NCBI GenBank assembly: GCA_028551475.1
Contig: CM052361.1
Coordinates: 24,007,491-24,071,490 of the forward strand
Reading direction: 5' to 3'
Length of the DNA: 64,000 bases
From: Casuarina equisetifolia
Lineage: Eukaryota; Streptophyta; Magnoliopsida; Fagales; Casuarinaceae
Under the pieces are notes generated by a model that saw nothing but the letters and a program-made list of their open reading frames with translations, was not told the DNA's origin and did not search any database. A program made the position numbers and the translations under genes. Below, piece after piece: positions 1 through 9,990 of the stretch (position 1 is the stretch's first letter; every line of letters starts with the position of its first letter).

Positions 1-295
1 CCATGTCTTCAAGGCCGACCTTCCGGGGCTGAAGAAAGAGGAGGTGAAAGTGGAGGTCGAAGAAGACAGGATTCTGCAGATTAGCGGTGAGAGGAGCAAA
101 GAGCAGGAGGAGAAGAATGACAAGTGGCACCGCGTGGAAAGAAGCAGCGGGAAGTTCCTCCGTAGGTTCAGGCTGCCGGAGAATGCAAAGATGGATCAGG
201 TTAAGGCAAGCATGGAGAATGGGGTGCTTACTGTGACTGTTCCTAAGGAGGAGGAGAAGAAGCCAGAGGTGAAGGCCATCGAGATTTCCGGCTAA
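1..295 (+). CDS. Cytosolic class I small heat-shock protein, 3' part
   Basis: The reading frame is open from base 2 to the TAA at 293-295 and runs off the left edge, so only the last 97 residues are present. They hold most of the alpha-crystallin domain: the [17 protein letters not shown] strand region, the plant class I signature [20 protein letters not shown], and GVLTVTVPK. The short tail ends KAIEISG, typical of class I cytosolic HSP17-18 proteins, and contains the I-x-I assembly motif (IEI). These proteins form oligomers that hold unfolding proteins during heat stress for later refolding by HSP70/HSP101. The start, promoter and heat-shock elements lie outside the window. Class I is a firm call from the C-terminus. 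The exact member is not resolvable. Confidence 0.95.
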   Translation, partial: HVFKADLPGLKKEEVKVEVEEDRILQISGERSKEQEEKNDKWHRVERSSGKFLRRFRLPENAKMDQVKASMENGVLTVTVPKEEEKKPEVKAIEISG

Positions 296-1678
296 GCAAG
301 ATGTCCTCTAACCCGGAAGCTTTATTTGAAACCTTGGAACTTTTGTTGAAGTCAATCTATGCTGGAAGAAGTTCAGTTTGTTTGTTTGTTTGTCTGTCTG
401 TCCGTGTGTTTGTAAAAGCTTGACCATGTAAGACTTTGTTGCTTACTCTGAAATAATTGAACGCCGTTTGAGTCTTAATCCAAACCAGGTTTCTGTTGAA
501 CTCCTTCATCTATTGACAAGAACATGGTATCTCTGCTGGCTATGAACAAGGAATTAAGATCAGAATTAGGACTCAGGAGATGGTAGTTTTGATGCACGTA
601 ACTCACAAGCTATCCCATTAGTAAGGCAAAGCCACCTCGTTCATCACAGAGAAAAGCAGGAGATTGTGCTACCTTGATCTCTCCATTGGCGGAAATAGGT
701 GCCAAATGCCAGAAACATCCACCTTCTCATTTTCCAAACAAAGCTCAAAATAAGTCTATAATTTGTGGTTCATAATCTTTTAGATTTATGACAGATCCTG
801 AGCTCCAGCAGCTGTGCAAGGTTTCTTGCATAGCCCAAATCCATTCAGGTTAGTTTCTTGAAGTCGCCAAGCAAATGGCCCAAGGAACAGTGGAGAATGT
901 TGGTAGTTGAGCTCCTTTAATCAGATAGGTGCTGATGGAAGTAGAAGGTTATAGAAGAGAATATCTACCCACTGTCTATTTACATCATTAAGAGAAAAGG
1001 AGACATGATTAAAGAAAGACCTCAGAAAGTGCCAGAACATCCTCTTTTTATAATTATTATCATTCTTATCCGGATAAGCAACTAGAATCCTCCTAACTAC
1101 ACAGTGCTCTCCCTACCATCTTTATCGAGAAATTGATTAAAGCTTTCTTTTGGCCCTTAGAAGAAAAACTTAATGTTAGAAACCGCTTGTATGAAGAAGT
1201 ATCTCTATATATAAATAATACAATAGAGGACACATCAGATTTCAACAGTTGAAACCTTAAGTCATTCATCTGTATTCGTTTGGATTACAATCCTATATAA
1301 AACAAACACGTAAAGGTATATTTGGGCGTCTTCCCCACAATAAAGTAAAGCAGGTCATGAAAATTCTTCATTCTAGTTGCCCAGAAAAACATATTTAGCA
1401 GCGACACAAATGTGCCGATGTTATTCAATTTAATTCCAATCATAAACACATACATATTTACATATATACATGTTAACATTTCACAATGCTATCCTCACAT
1501 TGAAGAATAAGTCTCGATGTTCTATGATCTACATACAAAAGCTTGTCAGACTACTCGAGTGCAGCTCCTCTCAAATGGAAATTATCTGCACATTCTAAAG
1601 GCTCAATAGCCAATGATCAAGTGCAACGCAAGGAAGCCAGAGAATCAACCTGGGCTTGCGGAGAGAATATTTTGGTTC
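296..1678. other. Spacer between two convergent genes
   Basis: This is the 3' flank of the small heat-shock gene and, from the right, of the DHHC gene on the other strand. A (TTTG)n-like simple repeat shading into (TCTG)n lies near 378-412, inside the likely 3' UTR of the heat-shock gene. I see no further coding signal. Short frames here lack codon structure or homology. Confidence 0.6.
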
Positions 1679-4498
1679 TTACTTTTCTTCCAAATCTAGA
1701 AATTCCTTCACATTTTCTAGAATCCCCTCATCGTATTGATTTTTAAATCTCAGACTACTATAGCTTTGCCCTGGACGGAAAAGAGATCGACAAATGAATA
1801 TCATTCCATATATCAATGGTTAGGGATACTCAGAAATGAGAATAGTTCTCTAATATATATTGACCTGGCTGCGACTCAATAACAAGTTGGAACTCAGGAT
1901 ACTTTTTCCAGTTTACCTGAGATAAAAAGAAAACAAAGATAAACTACTTAAATAATTGAACAGAGAGAAGAATCTTGAATCTAGGAACTTACCCATTCAT
2001 CAGTTCTGATGTTGAAACATATACAATATATATGCCATGCCATAAACACCACCTACAAGTAAACAAGTAGATCCTATTATATGTCTAAACAAATTCCCTT
2101 ACAATCACTGCATTTTTCAGGAAAAAAAAAAAATCAAACAAAGGCAATAATAATACAGACCTGCCATACCAACTGGAGAATAGAGAACAGCATTGTGCTG
2201 ATAGCCAGATTTACAGACAGACTAGTCTACATAAATTGGTACAAAATGAAAAAACAGGATAAGTAATAAAAGTAAAGAATGAAAAAAAAAATGAACAAAT
2301 CGGAAAGCTTGTCTCAAAGTAGTAGTCAATAATACTCTCAGTGCAATAACCAACCTTCAACGTAGTTCTATCTATGACCTGGGAGTGCGACTTTGCAGCA
2401 ACTGCAGAAAGTTACAATTACGCAGATGATTAAAGAAAAAGTAGCCTGAAACAAAGGAGGTGAAATAAGAAGAATTGAAGATTGTTCTAACTCACGATCC
2501 ATATTATGGCATTAGCCTTGCACAGGCTGCTTACTGAACAAATATTAACTTAAATGTTCCATTTCCATACATGCATTTACGCGTCCAATGGCACTGATTA
2601 AACAAACATTAACAGGTATGGACGAGAACAATCTTACACTGGGATGAGCATGCTACATAAGAAGCTTCAGTGGCAATAAATCCAGCTAGAAGAACCATGA
2701 ATAGGGCATGATTATTTTGGCCTGCATAAAACTACATGAACATCATTGTTGACTCAGGTGCACTGTCAAATTTGCATCTAATAGTCAGGAAGCAGTCAAG
2801 GGATAACTTACAGGAAAAGAACTGTTTAAGAAGTTTTAAGAAGTTTATAGTTAATTAAGAGAGGAAAACACAGTTAGACATATATTTATTACCTATACAG
2901 TTCCCAAAAGCAGGGCAATGGTGATCGAATCCCTTTATATATGCCTTGCAGGTTCTACAATATCTTACCCTGCCCCCCAAGACACAAGCCTGCAATTGAA
3001 AACAACATATTGAAGACTCAATCATATCACAGAGAATCTAGAAAAGCAAGAGGCAATTGCAATGGTTAAAACAGAAAGGATGAACGTAATCTTATGCTAA
3101 CAGAGTTATGGTGTTTTCTGACATTGAAAAGAAAAATGAAACAAAGGTGAGTACATTAGTATCCACTATTTAAAATGGAAGGTCATTACGCCAGCGATAT
3201 TATATCAACCATGAACTGAATATGGTTTTCCAACCTCATTATGAGCTTCTAATTCAGCAACTGATGTCTCAACACGTTCATTTGAATTGGAAGACCTAGA
3301 TGTTACGAAACCAGGATTGCTTGCAATGATACTGCCATTAAAAACATGCTATTTAGAGTTTCATGCAAACACCAATGGAACCTGGCATAACAAGCCTCCT
3401 TCCTGTTTTTTCTTCCAGAGCAGATTCGTAAAGAAATGTTTGAAAGTGCAAGTACAAATAAACACCAACCATAAGAGACCGATGAGGAGCATGGCGACCT
3501 CTCCAGTAAACAAAATATCCATTGCCCATGACACATCTGCAAGACAGGCAACAAACTCAGCTCCCAATTTCAGAAGGGCCAACTTCAGAATACATTCCAA
3601 TTTATCTGCTTCATGATGAAATATACCCATAATCATAGCTAGTTATCTTGATGCTAAGCATTTTCAAAAATCAAAAAGTTGTAGCCGAGGAAACCCCAAC
3701 TGATAGTGCCAAACCATAATCGTTCAATGACTGAATTTACCATTTTATCTTAGTTTAGGCTTTTGAGAACCCCAAACCCCATCTCCCTTCCATCCAAACA
3801 TTAGCATGTACTAGGCGTCATGCATTGAAAGACGTTTAAGTCCTCAAATTCATGAGTTTGTTGAGGTATGAAACATGTACTCATGACCTCGAACCACGGT
3901 TTTAGATCTACCAAAAGGAAGACAGAGCCCCACGTGTGCTGGTGTAATTTATGACAAACTCTGGAAGTTTCCAAAAGTATATGCATGTCCATTCCTTAAC
4001 ACCGAACAGACTAACAACAACTGGCCATCTCATACTTCAATCAAATTCTCTGTGGGGAATGAATGACAAAGTTCTTAAAGAGAAACCCAAAAACACAACC
4101 ACCTCGTCGAATGACAGCAAAGTAAACAGCCCAAACGAACAGCACGCTGAAGAAAACAACAGCTGGGGCCGACGTATAGACTCCGAGAAGCCGCCTAGAG
4201 CGTCCCCCCACACCCACAACTACCAGCAATACCACAGCTACAAAAAAGAAACAAAATTTTCAACCCAATCACCTTTACACGCACACCCAAGTGCTTATTT
4301 ACATGAACCAGAAACAGAGAGAAGGAGAGAAAGCGGACCTGATAGTGCGAGCTGGATGAGAAGTGAAAAGCCAGAGAAGAATCGAGGAACCAAAAAGAGC
4401 GCAAATTGACAGAGCAAAACGGAGACACATGAGACCGTACACCTACCAATCAGCTTCCAACCAGCTAACTCTTTCCTCTGATCGCGTAATTCTACCAT
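1679..4498 (-). CDS. DHHC-type protein S-acyltransferase (PAT), 11 exons
   Basis: Reconstructed from splice sites; all junctions are GT/AG and phases agree. Exons (minus): 4498-4339, 4237-4103, 3536-3470, 3331-3235, 2989-2893, 2721-2638, 2401-2355, 2226-2161, 2052-1993, 1916-1865, 1770-1679. They total 957 nt, giving 318 residues. The family transfers palmitate to cysteines of membrane-associated proteins. Hydrophobic segments lie near residues 17-62, 73-96, 110-125, 190-211 and 233-262. The catalytic DHHC is at 175-178, followed by PAFGNCIGQNN. A TTxE-like RTDEW (267-271) and a PaCCT-like C-terminus (FKNQY..G...N near 297-309) follow. The cysteine-rich domain is reduced: only one CxxC (RYCRTC) precedes DHHC, and the usual CPW is CPA. 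The first ATG in frame is at 4498, but the frame stays open upstream for about 30 codons without another ATG, so the start is less sure than the rest. The PAT subfamily number is not assigned. Confidence 0.87.
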
Positions 4499-4914
4499 TT
4501 CTTCAATCAAAAACTCATACGCAGCTTTGGATGATTCTACGATGCCTTGGAAGAAGCCTGTCTGAAATTCAGTGTAAGGAAGTCATTTAGCCTTGTTATA
4601 ACGACTTAAGCCATCGACATAATAGCCCGAAAAGCCAAGACGGTGATTCGAATCGGAGTCCACCACTTAACGGGCGTGGATAAGTGTCTCGGTAAATTTG
4701 TCATCTTCATAGTTGAAGTTTAGGTTATAGTGGTTAAAATAAACGAACTCTTAAGAGTTAATGAATTATTTAATTTTTGATTCTATCACAACCAAAATTT
4801 TATTATAAATACTTAAAAAATAAATGCATAAAAAAAGAAAGAAAAGAAAAGAAATAATATATTTTTTTGGGCATAACTCAAAAGTTTAAATATTAACAAA
4901 GAAAAAGTTGTAAG
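4499..4914. other. Intergenic: DHHC upstream region
   Basis: Upstream flank of the DHHC gene, becoming AT-rich and A-tract-rich after 4,740. It should hold the DHHC promoter on the minus strand, but I cannot place a TATA box with confidence. No gene is seen. Confidence 0.45.
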
Positions 4915-5130
4915 ATTTTGCATGGATCAATCCTAGTAAAAAATTAATCTTTCCTTTTTCTTTCTGAATAAAAATAATACTTTTCATAAAAGAATAATTT
5001 TTCTTTAATTCTTGCTTTTAGGGCACTCATTGTGGGGACTAGAAGAAAAGGGTTTTCTAGAACTCAATAAAGATAATATAATTATACCTGTGAATCACTT
5101 AGTTTGTTTGTTTTTCAATTCTTAAGTCAT
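4915..5130. repeat. Locus duplication block S1 (left copy)
   Basis: Direct match to 17,431-17,665, including shared stretches such as GGGCACTCATTGTGGGGAC and AAAGATAATATAATTATAC. It is one of several blocks shared by the left (wrecked) and right (intact) PUB loci. Here block S1 lies directly beside the PUB promoter block, whereas in the right copy the two are about 3 kb apart, so the copies are not colinear. Confidence 0.8.
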
Positions 5131-5187
5131 TAAACAAAGTTAAATAATAGTAATACAGAAATTTCAAAGTAAAAATATTATAAAAAA

Positions 5188-5470
5188 TAACATATTAGCA
5201 CATTAAAAATATAAGATATAATACTAAGTTGAAGTGTCAATAGTTGAACCCTAGAAATATTAAAATGGGAAATGCATAGGCGGCCAGATTTTGAGATTAA
5301 AAAGAAGGCACGGCGTAACCAACTTGAACGGTTCCAATAGCTGCGCCAAACTGTCGACCGCGTCTAAAATGAGCGCTGACATAACCGAATCATCGGCTGA
5401 CCCGAAATGCAGCCGAGCGGAGCCGAGTAGACGAGCCCAACCCAGGCTCTTGCTGGTCACGAGCTTAGGG
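5188..5470 (+). pseudogene. Copy of the PUB promoter / 5' flank, detached from its gene
   Basis: Matches the region immediately upstream of the intact PUB gene (about 20,748-20,975) in the same orientation. Shared landmarks are a run ending in AATACTAAGTTGAAGTGTC, the GGCGGCCAGATTTT motif, AAGGCACGGCGTAAC, and GCAGCCGAGCGGAGCCGAG. After about 5,455 the match becomes patchy, and no equivalent of the first exon (MEEEKG...) follows. This is therefore a promoter copy without its start codon. Whether it still drives transcription toward the fragments on its right is unknown. Confidence 0.8.
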
Positions 5471-5729
5471 ACTGAGAAGGATAATTGGGGTAGTTGGGTC
5501 ACAAGTGTAACGGTGCGTTCTGGTGGGAAGGGTAAGATGGTAATTTTGGTTGAATAGGGTAGCAAGAAATAAGGGAGAATGACGAGAAGCGCCGCATTTT
5601 ATGTAACAGACCTTTTGTGAATAAGAATCTGAAAATAACTTTTCAATTCCAAATGGTTGCTAGATCTGAATCTGAGCTTACTGGTTTGATACTGGCTATA
5701 ACTCTGAATCTAAGTTTCTGGATGTTATG

Positions 5730-6111
5730 TGTTACGGGCTTATGGGGGCTGTGGCACACTAGGCTTATGGGGGCCTAGTGGGGATGATGCTTAAGGGGTT
5801 TACGGGCGCCACGCCAATGGACAGTTCTGCCTTTTGGCTTAGTGGTTTGCACGTAACAACTTGGTATCAGAGCCACACCCATGTCCCGTGTTCGATTCCC
5901 GGAAGGGGCGACCTGGAAGGGGGCGACTGGGTTGTGGCTCCATGGGCCGTTGGGAGCCGGGTCGCGGAGCGTGGTGGAGTTGTTACGGGCTTATGGGGGC
6001 CTGTGGCACACTAGGCTTATGGGGGCCTAGTGAGGGATGATGCTTAAGGGGTTTACGGGTGCCACGCCAATGGGTAGTTCTGCCTTTTGGCTTAGTGGTT
6101 TGCACATAACA
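5730..6111 (+). mobile_element. TRIM (terminal-repeat retrotransposon in miniature), looks whole
   Basis: Two direct terminal repeats, 5,730-5,858 (129 bp) and 5,981-6,111 (131 bp), begin TGTTACGGGC and end TAACA. They differ at about four substitutions and two single-base indels. A primer-binding site matching initiator tRNA-Met (TGGTATCAGAGCC, 5,862-5,874) lies just inside the left repeat. The internal part is only about 120 bp and has no coding capacity. A perfect 5-bp target duplication, TTATG, flanks it (5,725-5,729 and 6,112-6,116). Size, structure and lack of genes fit a TRIM, which depends on proteins of an autonomous element. The high repeat identity suggests a fairly recent insertion. 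It landed inside the decayed PUB duplicate. Confidence 0.93.
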
Positions 6112-6389
6112 TTATGATCACACGTTGATTGCAAACAATCTAGTTCAAATCTGAAGGCCATATTAGCTGCTGCATTGGCATTTCTGAACTTCTCCCGTGT
6201 CATCTAGTCAGGTTTATGGTGCCACTTTTTGGTTAATATGGCTGTCTTGGAATTTGATGTGAAGCGACCAAACTTGTGATTGTTTTACATTGAAGGTCAC
6301 TCTTGTGACAATATTAAGCTCATCTTTTTTCTTTTTTCTTTTTTTCTTCTTCACATCCAATCTGACTGGAGTCCCGCATATTGTTTTAC

Positions 6390-6516
6390 ATTACAATAGG
6401 ATCAGTGCATTTACCTGTCCTATAGAGACAACGACAGGATCCTTCATTAACTCCAAGCATATTGGACAATGGAAATTATCAGGTACAACTGGGCCTTATG
6501 ATTTTTTTTCAATAGA
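6390..6516 (-). pseudogene. Inverted fragment of the PUB U-box exon
   Basis: On the minus strand this matches 24,124-24,247 of the intact PUB gene: the end of exon 3 coding the start of the U-box, then the splice donor and the first intron bases (CAGGTAAATGC is conserved). Because the exon-intron junction is copied, it arose from genomic DNA and not from a spliced transcript. Sequence identity looks near 80%. It is a fragment only. Confidence 0.85.
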
Positions 6517-6542
6517 CACTTCTCTTTTTATGCACAGCAGAA

Positions 6543-6660
6543 AAGGCTGAGAAGTGTAGCTGCTGCATTTTCTCGAGCTTTTGTGCTCCCCTCCTTAAAG
6601 AACATGAACTATACCAGAGACTGCCACAGAGGATATGACGATTCCTTTATTGTGTTGCAG
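6543..6660 (-). pseudogene. Inverted fragment of the PUB ARM region
   Basis: On the minus strand this matches about 24,965-25,080 of the intact PUB gene (the region coding [18 protein letters not shown] and onward). It sits to the right of the inverted U-box fragment. Read on the minus strand, ARM therefore comes before U-box, the reverse of gene order. The pieces have been shuffled as well as inverted, and the copy carries small indels. Confidence 0.83.
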
Positions 6661-6999
6661 ACAGTCTCTCCACGTAATATCTTAATCGCTTCGTAGAAAA
6701 TCTTTCCCTCCAAGGTTGAACAAGAACGAGATTTCCATGGCAAATCCGAGAGTTCTGGAGGTTCAACAAGACGGGAAACAGGCTCTGTGTCAAGAAATAA
6801 TGACTAAAGATGAGAGAAAGAAAGCGGGGGCATTGACGAATGCGCAGAGAGGCCAGATGCTGAAGTCGGTTTCAAGAGCAAGCGTGTTAGAAAAAAGATG
6901 CAAAGTAGCCTTTATGATCGGAAAAAATAAGGAAGAAAAGAACAGCGGCCTTGAAGAGATTGACGCAGATTGAAAGAACAGAGATAGGTGTTGAAGCAA

Positions 7000-7310
7000 A
7001 GGGATCGATGACCGTCTTTAAAGGGATGATGCGACTCCATTGTCTCTAATTAAGACTTCTATTTATACGACTCCAAAGTATCAAAGTATTAGATACGACT
7101 ACTTTCCTTTTTCTTGAAGCAAGTGGATTTGATAACCCTATGCTATGAAGTTAAATTTGAAATCTTTGATGTGTTCTCCCTAGAAGTTGATCATAGCAGT
7201 TGCTTTCTTTGGGTATCATCATTACTTCATCCGAGAATTCAATCAACTTTTTGTTGAAGCAACAGGGTTCTAACTAGAGTCTTAGCTTGAAATTATGTCT
7301 ATAGAGCTAA
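7000..7310. repeat. Locus duplication block S4 (copy 1 of 3)
   Basis: Shares long stretches with 16,585-16,830 and 27,415-27,690, for example GATGACCGTCTTTAAAGGGA and GGTATCATCATTACTTCAT. In the other two copies the block continues rightward into block S5 (about 0.6-0.7 kb). Here S5 is absent and the sequence passes directly into block S3. Confidence 0.82.
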
Positions 7311-8155
7311 TCTTGTTTGATTCATGTTAATTTTTGTAATCATATCTTTAGCTGATAAACTAATAATTCTATTTTATTATTATCTTTTTTATTGAATGAA
7401 AATTCTTGCTTCTTATAAATTTCTTGGTGGTAAATAAATAAATAAAACAAAATAAATTTGGTTAACACAAACTAAGAAATGAAAGGATCAGTAATAATTT
7501 TTCTAGCTACAGTTTGACAAATATTAATATTAATGATGAAAAAAGTCTCATATAAGAAAGAAATGTTATTGAGTAACTCTTAAATATAAAAAAATTGTCT
7601 TCATAACTCAATAATTAAAATTTGAATTAGACAATTAGTTTTTTAATATGTATTAAAAATCAATTTAATTCCATTCAACTTTCAATTAATTTAAAATCAA
7701 TCATATGAACTCAATTTAAGAAACTGTTCATTTTCTTCTATTTAACCTAAAACCCTAAGGAATAAAGTTACACATAAAAAATAACTAAATAATGTTTGAG
7801 TACAAATATATATATTAAATTTCTAATAAATATATTAATCTAGATGGAAAGAATTGGTGTGAAACATGTCTTCCACTTTCCAAATGGAACATACAGACAA
7901 TCCTTTCTTCCTTTGGGTAATTTAGACAACATGAATAAAACGCTTGTGACGCTGTCCTTTCCCGTTGTTTAAGGAAATGCCGTTGCGCTAAAGACCAAAT
8001 ATCTCTTAAGCGACATTTGACCTCCTTGCGGCGCATCACATGCACCTGCAACCCTTAACTGCTGTCTCGGACCCCACGTGGAACCCACTAGATGCGATGG
8101 TTGATATATCAAATTTCTGGTCTACCTAGTCGATCCACCAGCGTAAATAGGATCC
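7311..8155. repeat. Locus duplication block S3 (left copy)
   Basis: Direct match to about 17,870-18,960, the far upstream region of the intact PUB gene. It includes a long AT-rich part and then a GC-richer part with a G-box (CCCCACGTGG near 8,073). Relative to the right copy it lacks roughly 90 bp around 18,660-18,750, including one further G-box. No open gene is supported. Confidence 0.85.
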
Positions 8156-8625
8156 AAAACAAACAGTAATAGGGTGAATAGTATACTTGAATGCTCTTAT
8201 ATCATATGGAATATTTTTAGGCACAATGTAATTTAGTGGATCCAAGAAGGACAAGATTGAAGAGTAGTCCAAGAATATTTCATATAATGCAAGAGCATTC
8301 ACGTACATTATTCACCTCATTATTGTTCATGTCGAGGCCCAAGATAAGGAGAAGCCCCAAGACCAAACCCAAATGTTCATTAGTGATAATTTGGCCCAAC
8401 CTATACAAGCCCAATTCAAAGAAGTTTGATAAGGTTAACCAAGTGGTTGGGAAGATAATAATTGGAGAATTAGTAGTTGACTACAATTATCAAAGTAGTT
8501 GCAGAAATAATAGTTAATTATATTTATAATTATGAGTGCCTTAACTCTTTATAAATAAAGGGCAAGAGTTCATTTGAAAAATGCATAAAGAGATTTGAGA
8601 TCAAGCTTGATTGTGGACTTTTAAT

Positions 8626-8722
8626 CCTTCCAATTCCTTGTTTTTCAATCTTAAGCTCACTTGATAAGAATCGTGATGGGTTAAAGAATGAGCTTAGGAT
8701 TGAAAAACAAGGAATAGGAAGG
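8626..8722. repeat. Near-perfect 34-bp stem-loop
   Basis: Arms 8,626-8,659 and 8,689-8,722 are reverse complements with two mismatches in 34 and a 29-base loop. The stem lies at the inner end of the left LTR-like arm. It could be a recombination scar or a miniature hairpin element. Nothing shows it to be a microRNA gene. Confidence 0.85.
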
Positions 8723-8739
8723 AATGTTGAAATTTAGAA

Positions 8740-9100
8740 AATTAGAATAATAATGGAAAGAATTAAAGACTAGAATAAAAAGGATTAGAGCGAAAACTAG
8801 AAAATGAGAAGAATATATGAATAGTAATGAATAGTAATTGCGGCAACAAGAACTTAAAAATATAAGAGAAAAAGGATAAAATTCTAGGAAATGAAAATTA
8901 TAAAAACTATGGCTGGAATATGAAGACTATAATATAAAGGATTGAGAACAAAAATCTAAAAAATGAGAAGAATGTATGAATAGTAATGAATAGTAAATGC
9001 AATAAAAAAACTTAAAATATAAGAAGAAAGGATAAATTCCACGAAATGGAGAATAGAAAAATTAAAGACTAGAATATAAAGACTAGAAAACTCAAAATTA
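8740..9100. repeat. Tandem repeat, period about 159 bp, about 2.2 copies
   Basis: A-rich repeat. The landmark GTATGAATAGTAATGAATAG-like string starts at about 8,811 and again at about 8,970, a spacing of 159 bp. A third partial copy runs to about 9,100. It fills the spacer of the inverted-repeat block. Confidence 0.7.
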
Positions 9101-9748
9101 AGAACATATTATGAATAGTGAAATAGTAACTTCTGAATAGCAAAGAATATTAAAGATATAGAAATTAAAAGGATAGATGCTAAGTAACTCCTCCAAGACA
9201 TAAAGGTTAAACCCACAGTTAGGAGTTGCTCCACCACCAATCTTTGGCAACAATTGGCCAAAGGAAGCACAAGGTGAAACATTCAAGTTTCTCTCTACAA
9301 TGAAGCTTAATCTCAAATCTCTTGGTGTGTTTTTCAAATAAACTCTTACCCTCTATTTATAGAGAGCTAAGACACCCATAATCATAAATGTAGTTAACTA
9401 CTATCTCTCCAACTACTTTAATAATTGTAGTCAATTACTAATTCCCCAACTACTATTTTCCCAATCACTTGGTCAACCTTATCAAGCTTCTTTGGATTGG
9501 GCTTGTATAAGTTAGGCCAAATTACCACTAATGAATATTTAGGTTTGGTCTTGGGGCTTTTCCTTATCTTAGGCCTTGGCATGAATAGTAATGGGGTGAA
9601 TAGTATACATGAATGCTTTTGCATCATATGGAATATTCTTGGACTGCTCTTCAATCTTTGCCTTCTTGGACCTACCGGATTACATTGTGAACTCTTAATT
9701 CTTTGATGTTGGAATTTGTAATATTGGACCTTAAGTACATCCATATCA

Positions 9749-9990
9749 TTGGCACTGCCTTTGCAGCTCCAATGGCAGCTTTACCTTAAGGATGGCTAGC
9801 CAATATCTCTAAAATGGCGAGTGATTCATCCACCATTCCTCCTCTTAGTTCTTTTAGCAGCTGCATCAGTGTGGGAACAACACTAGCCCCTATTGCCTTT
9901 TGCGCATTCCTTGGGTAAATGCACAATTTATACAACGCTTTTGTGCCATGATTTTTACCCCTTTGTATTCCTTCCCTCAAAAGGGTCACT
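9749..9990 (-). pseudogene. Inverted PUB ARM fragment (minus arm of head-to-head pair)
   Basis: The minus strand matches the intact PUB gene over about 25,140-25,375. It codes a recognisable but divergent stretch including GIQRGKNHGTKALYKLCIYP and [11 protein letters not shown], with a stop where the gene reads HPEG. The fragment is cut at 9,749 by the LTR-like repeat and ends at 9,990 directly against a forward-oriented ARM fragment. It is more diverged from the intact gene than the forward arm is, so the two arms may have different histories. Confidence 0.87.

Larger units (their letters stand above)
8160..9748. mobile_element. Inverted pair of LTR-like repeats (fossil), unclassified family
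   Basis: Two arms of about 390 bp, near 8,222-8,610 (plus) and 9,299-9,689 (minus), are reverse complements of each other at roughly 80% identity. The right arm extends to an apparent family end at 9,748, starting TGATATGGATG on the minus strand. A relative at 41,274 starts TGATGTGGATG. Each arm holds a TATA-like motif (TATAAATA) pointing inward. A smaller inverted repeat (8,164-8,219 with 8,271-8,325) sits at the left end. The TG start and internal TATA box suggest solo-LTR-like pieces in inverted orientation; a foldback element is the alternative. No coding region is seen. It has inserted into the inverted ARM fragment ending at 9,749. It is old and degraded. Confidence 0.6.

Noticed and set aside
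5860-5900. tRNA-Met-like sequence with a B-box-like GTTCGATTCCC
   Set aside because: It is not a tRNA gene: only the primer-binding complement and a B-box-like string are present, inside a TRIM; no cloverleaf can be drawn.
5778-6014. 78-codon plus frame
   Set aside because: It lies wholly inside the TRIM, which has no coding capacity.
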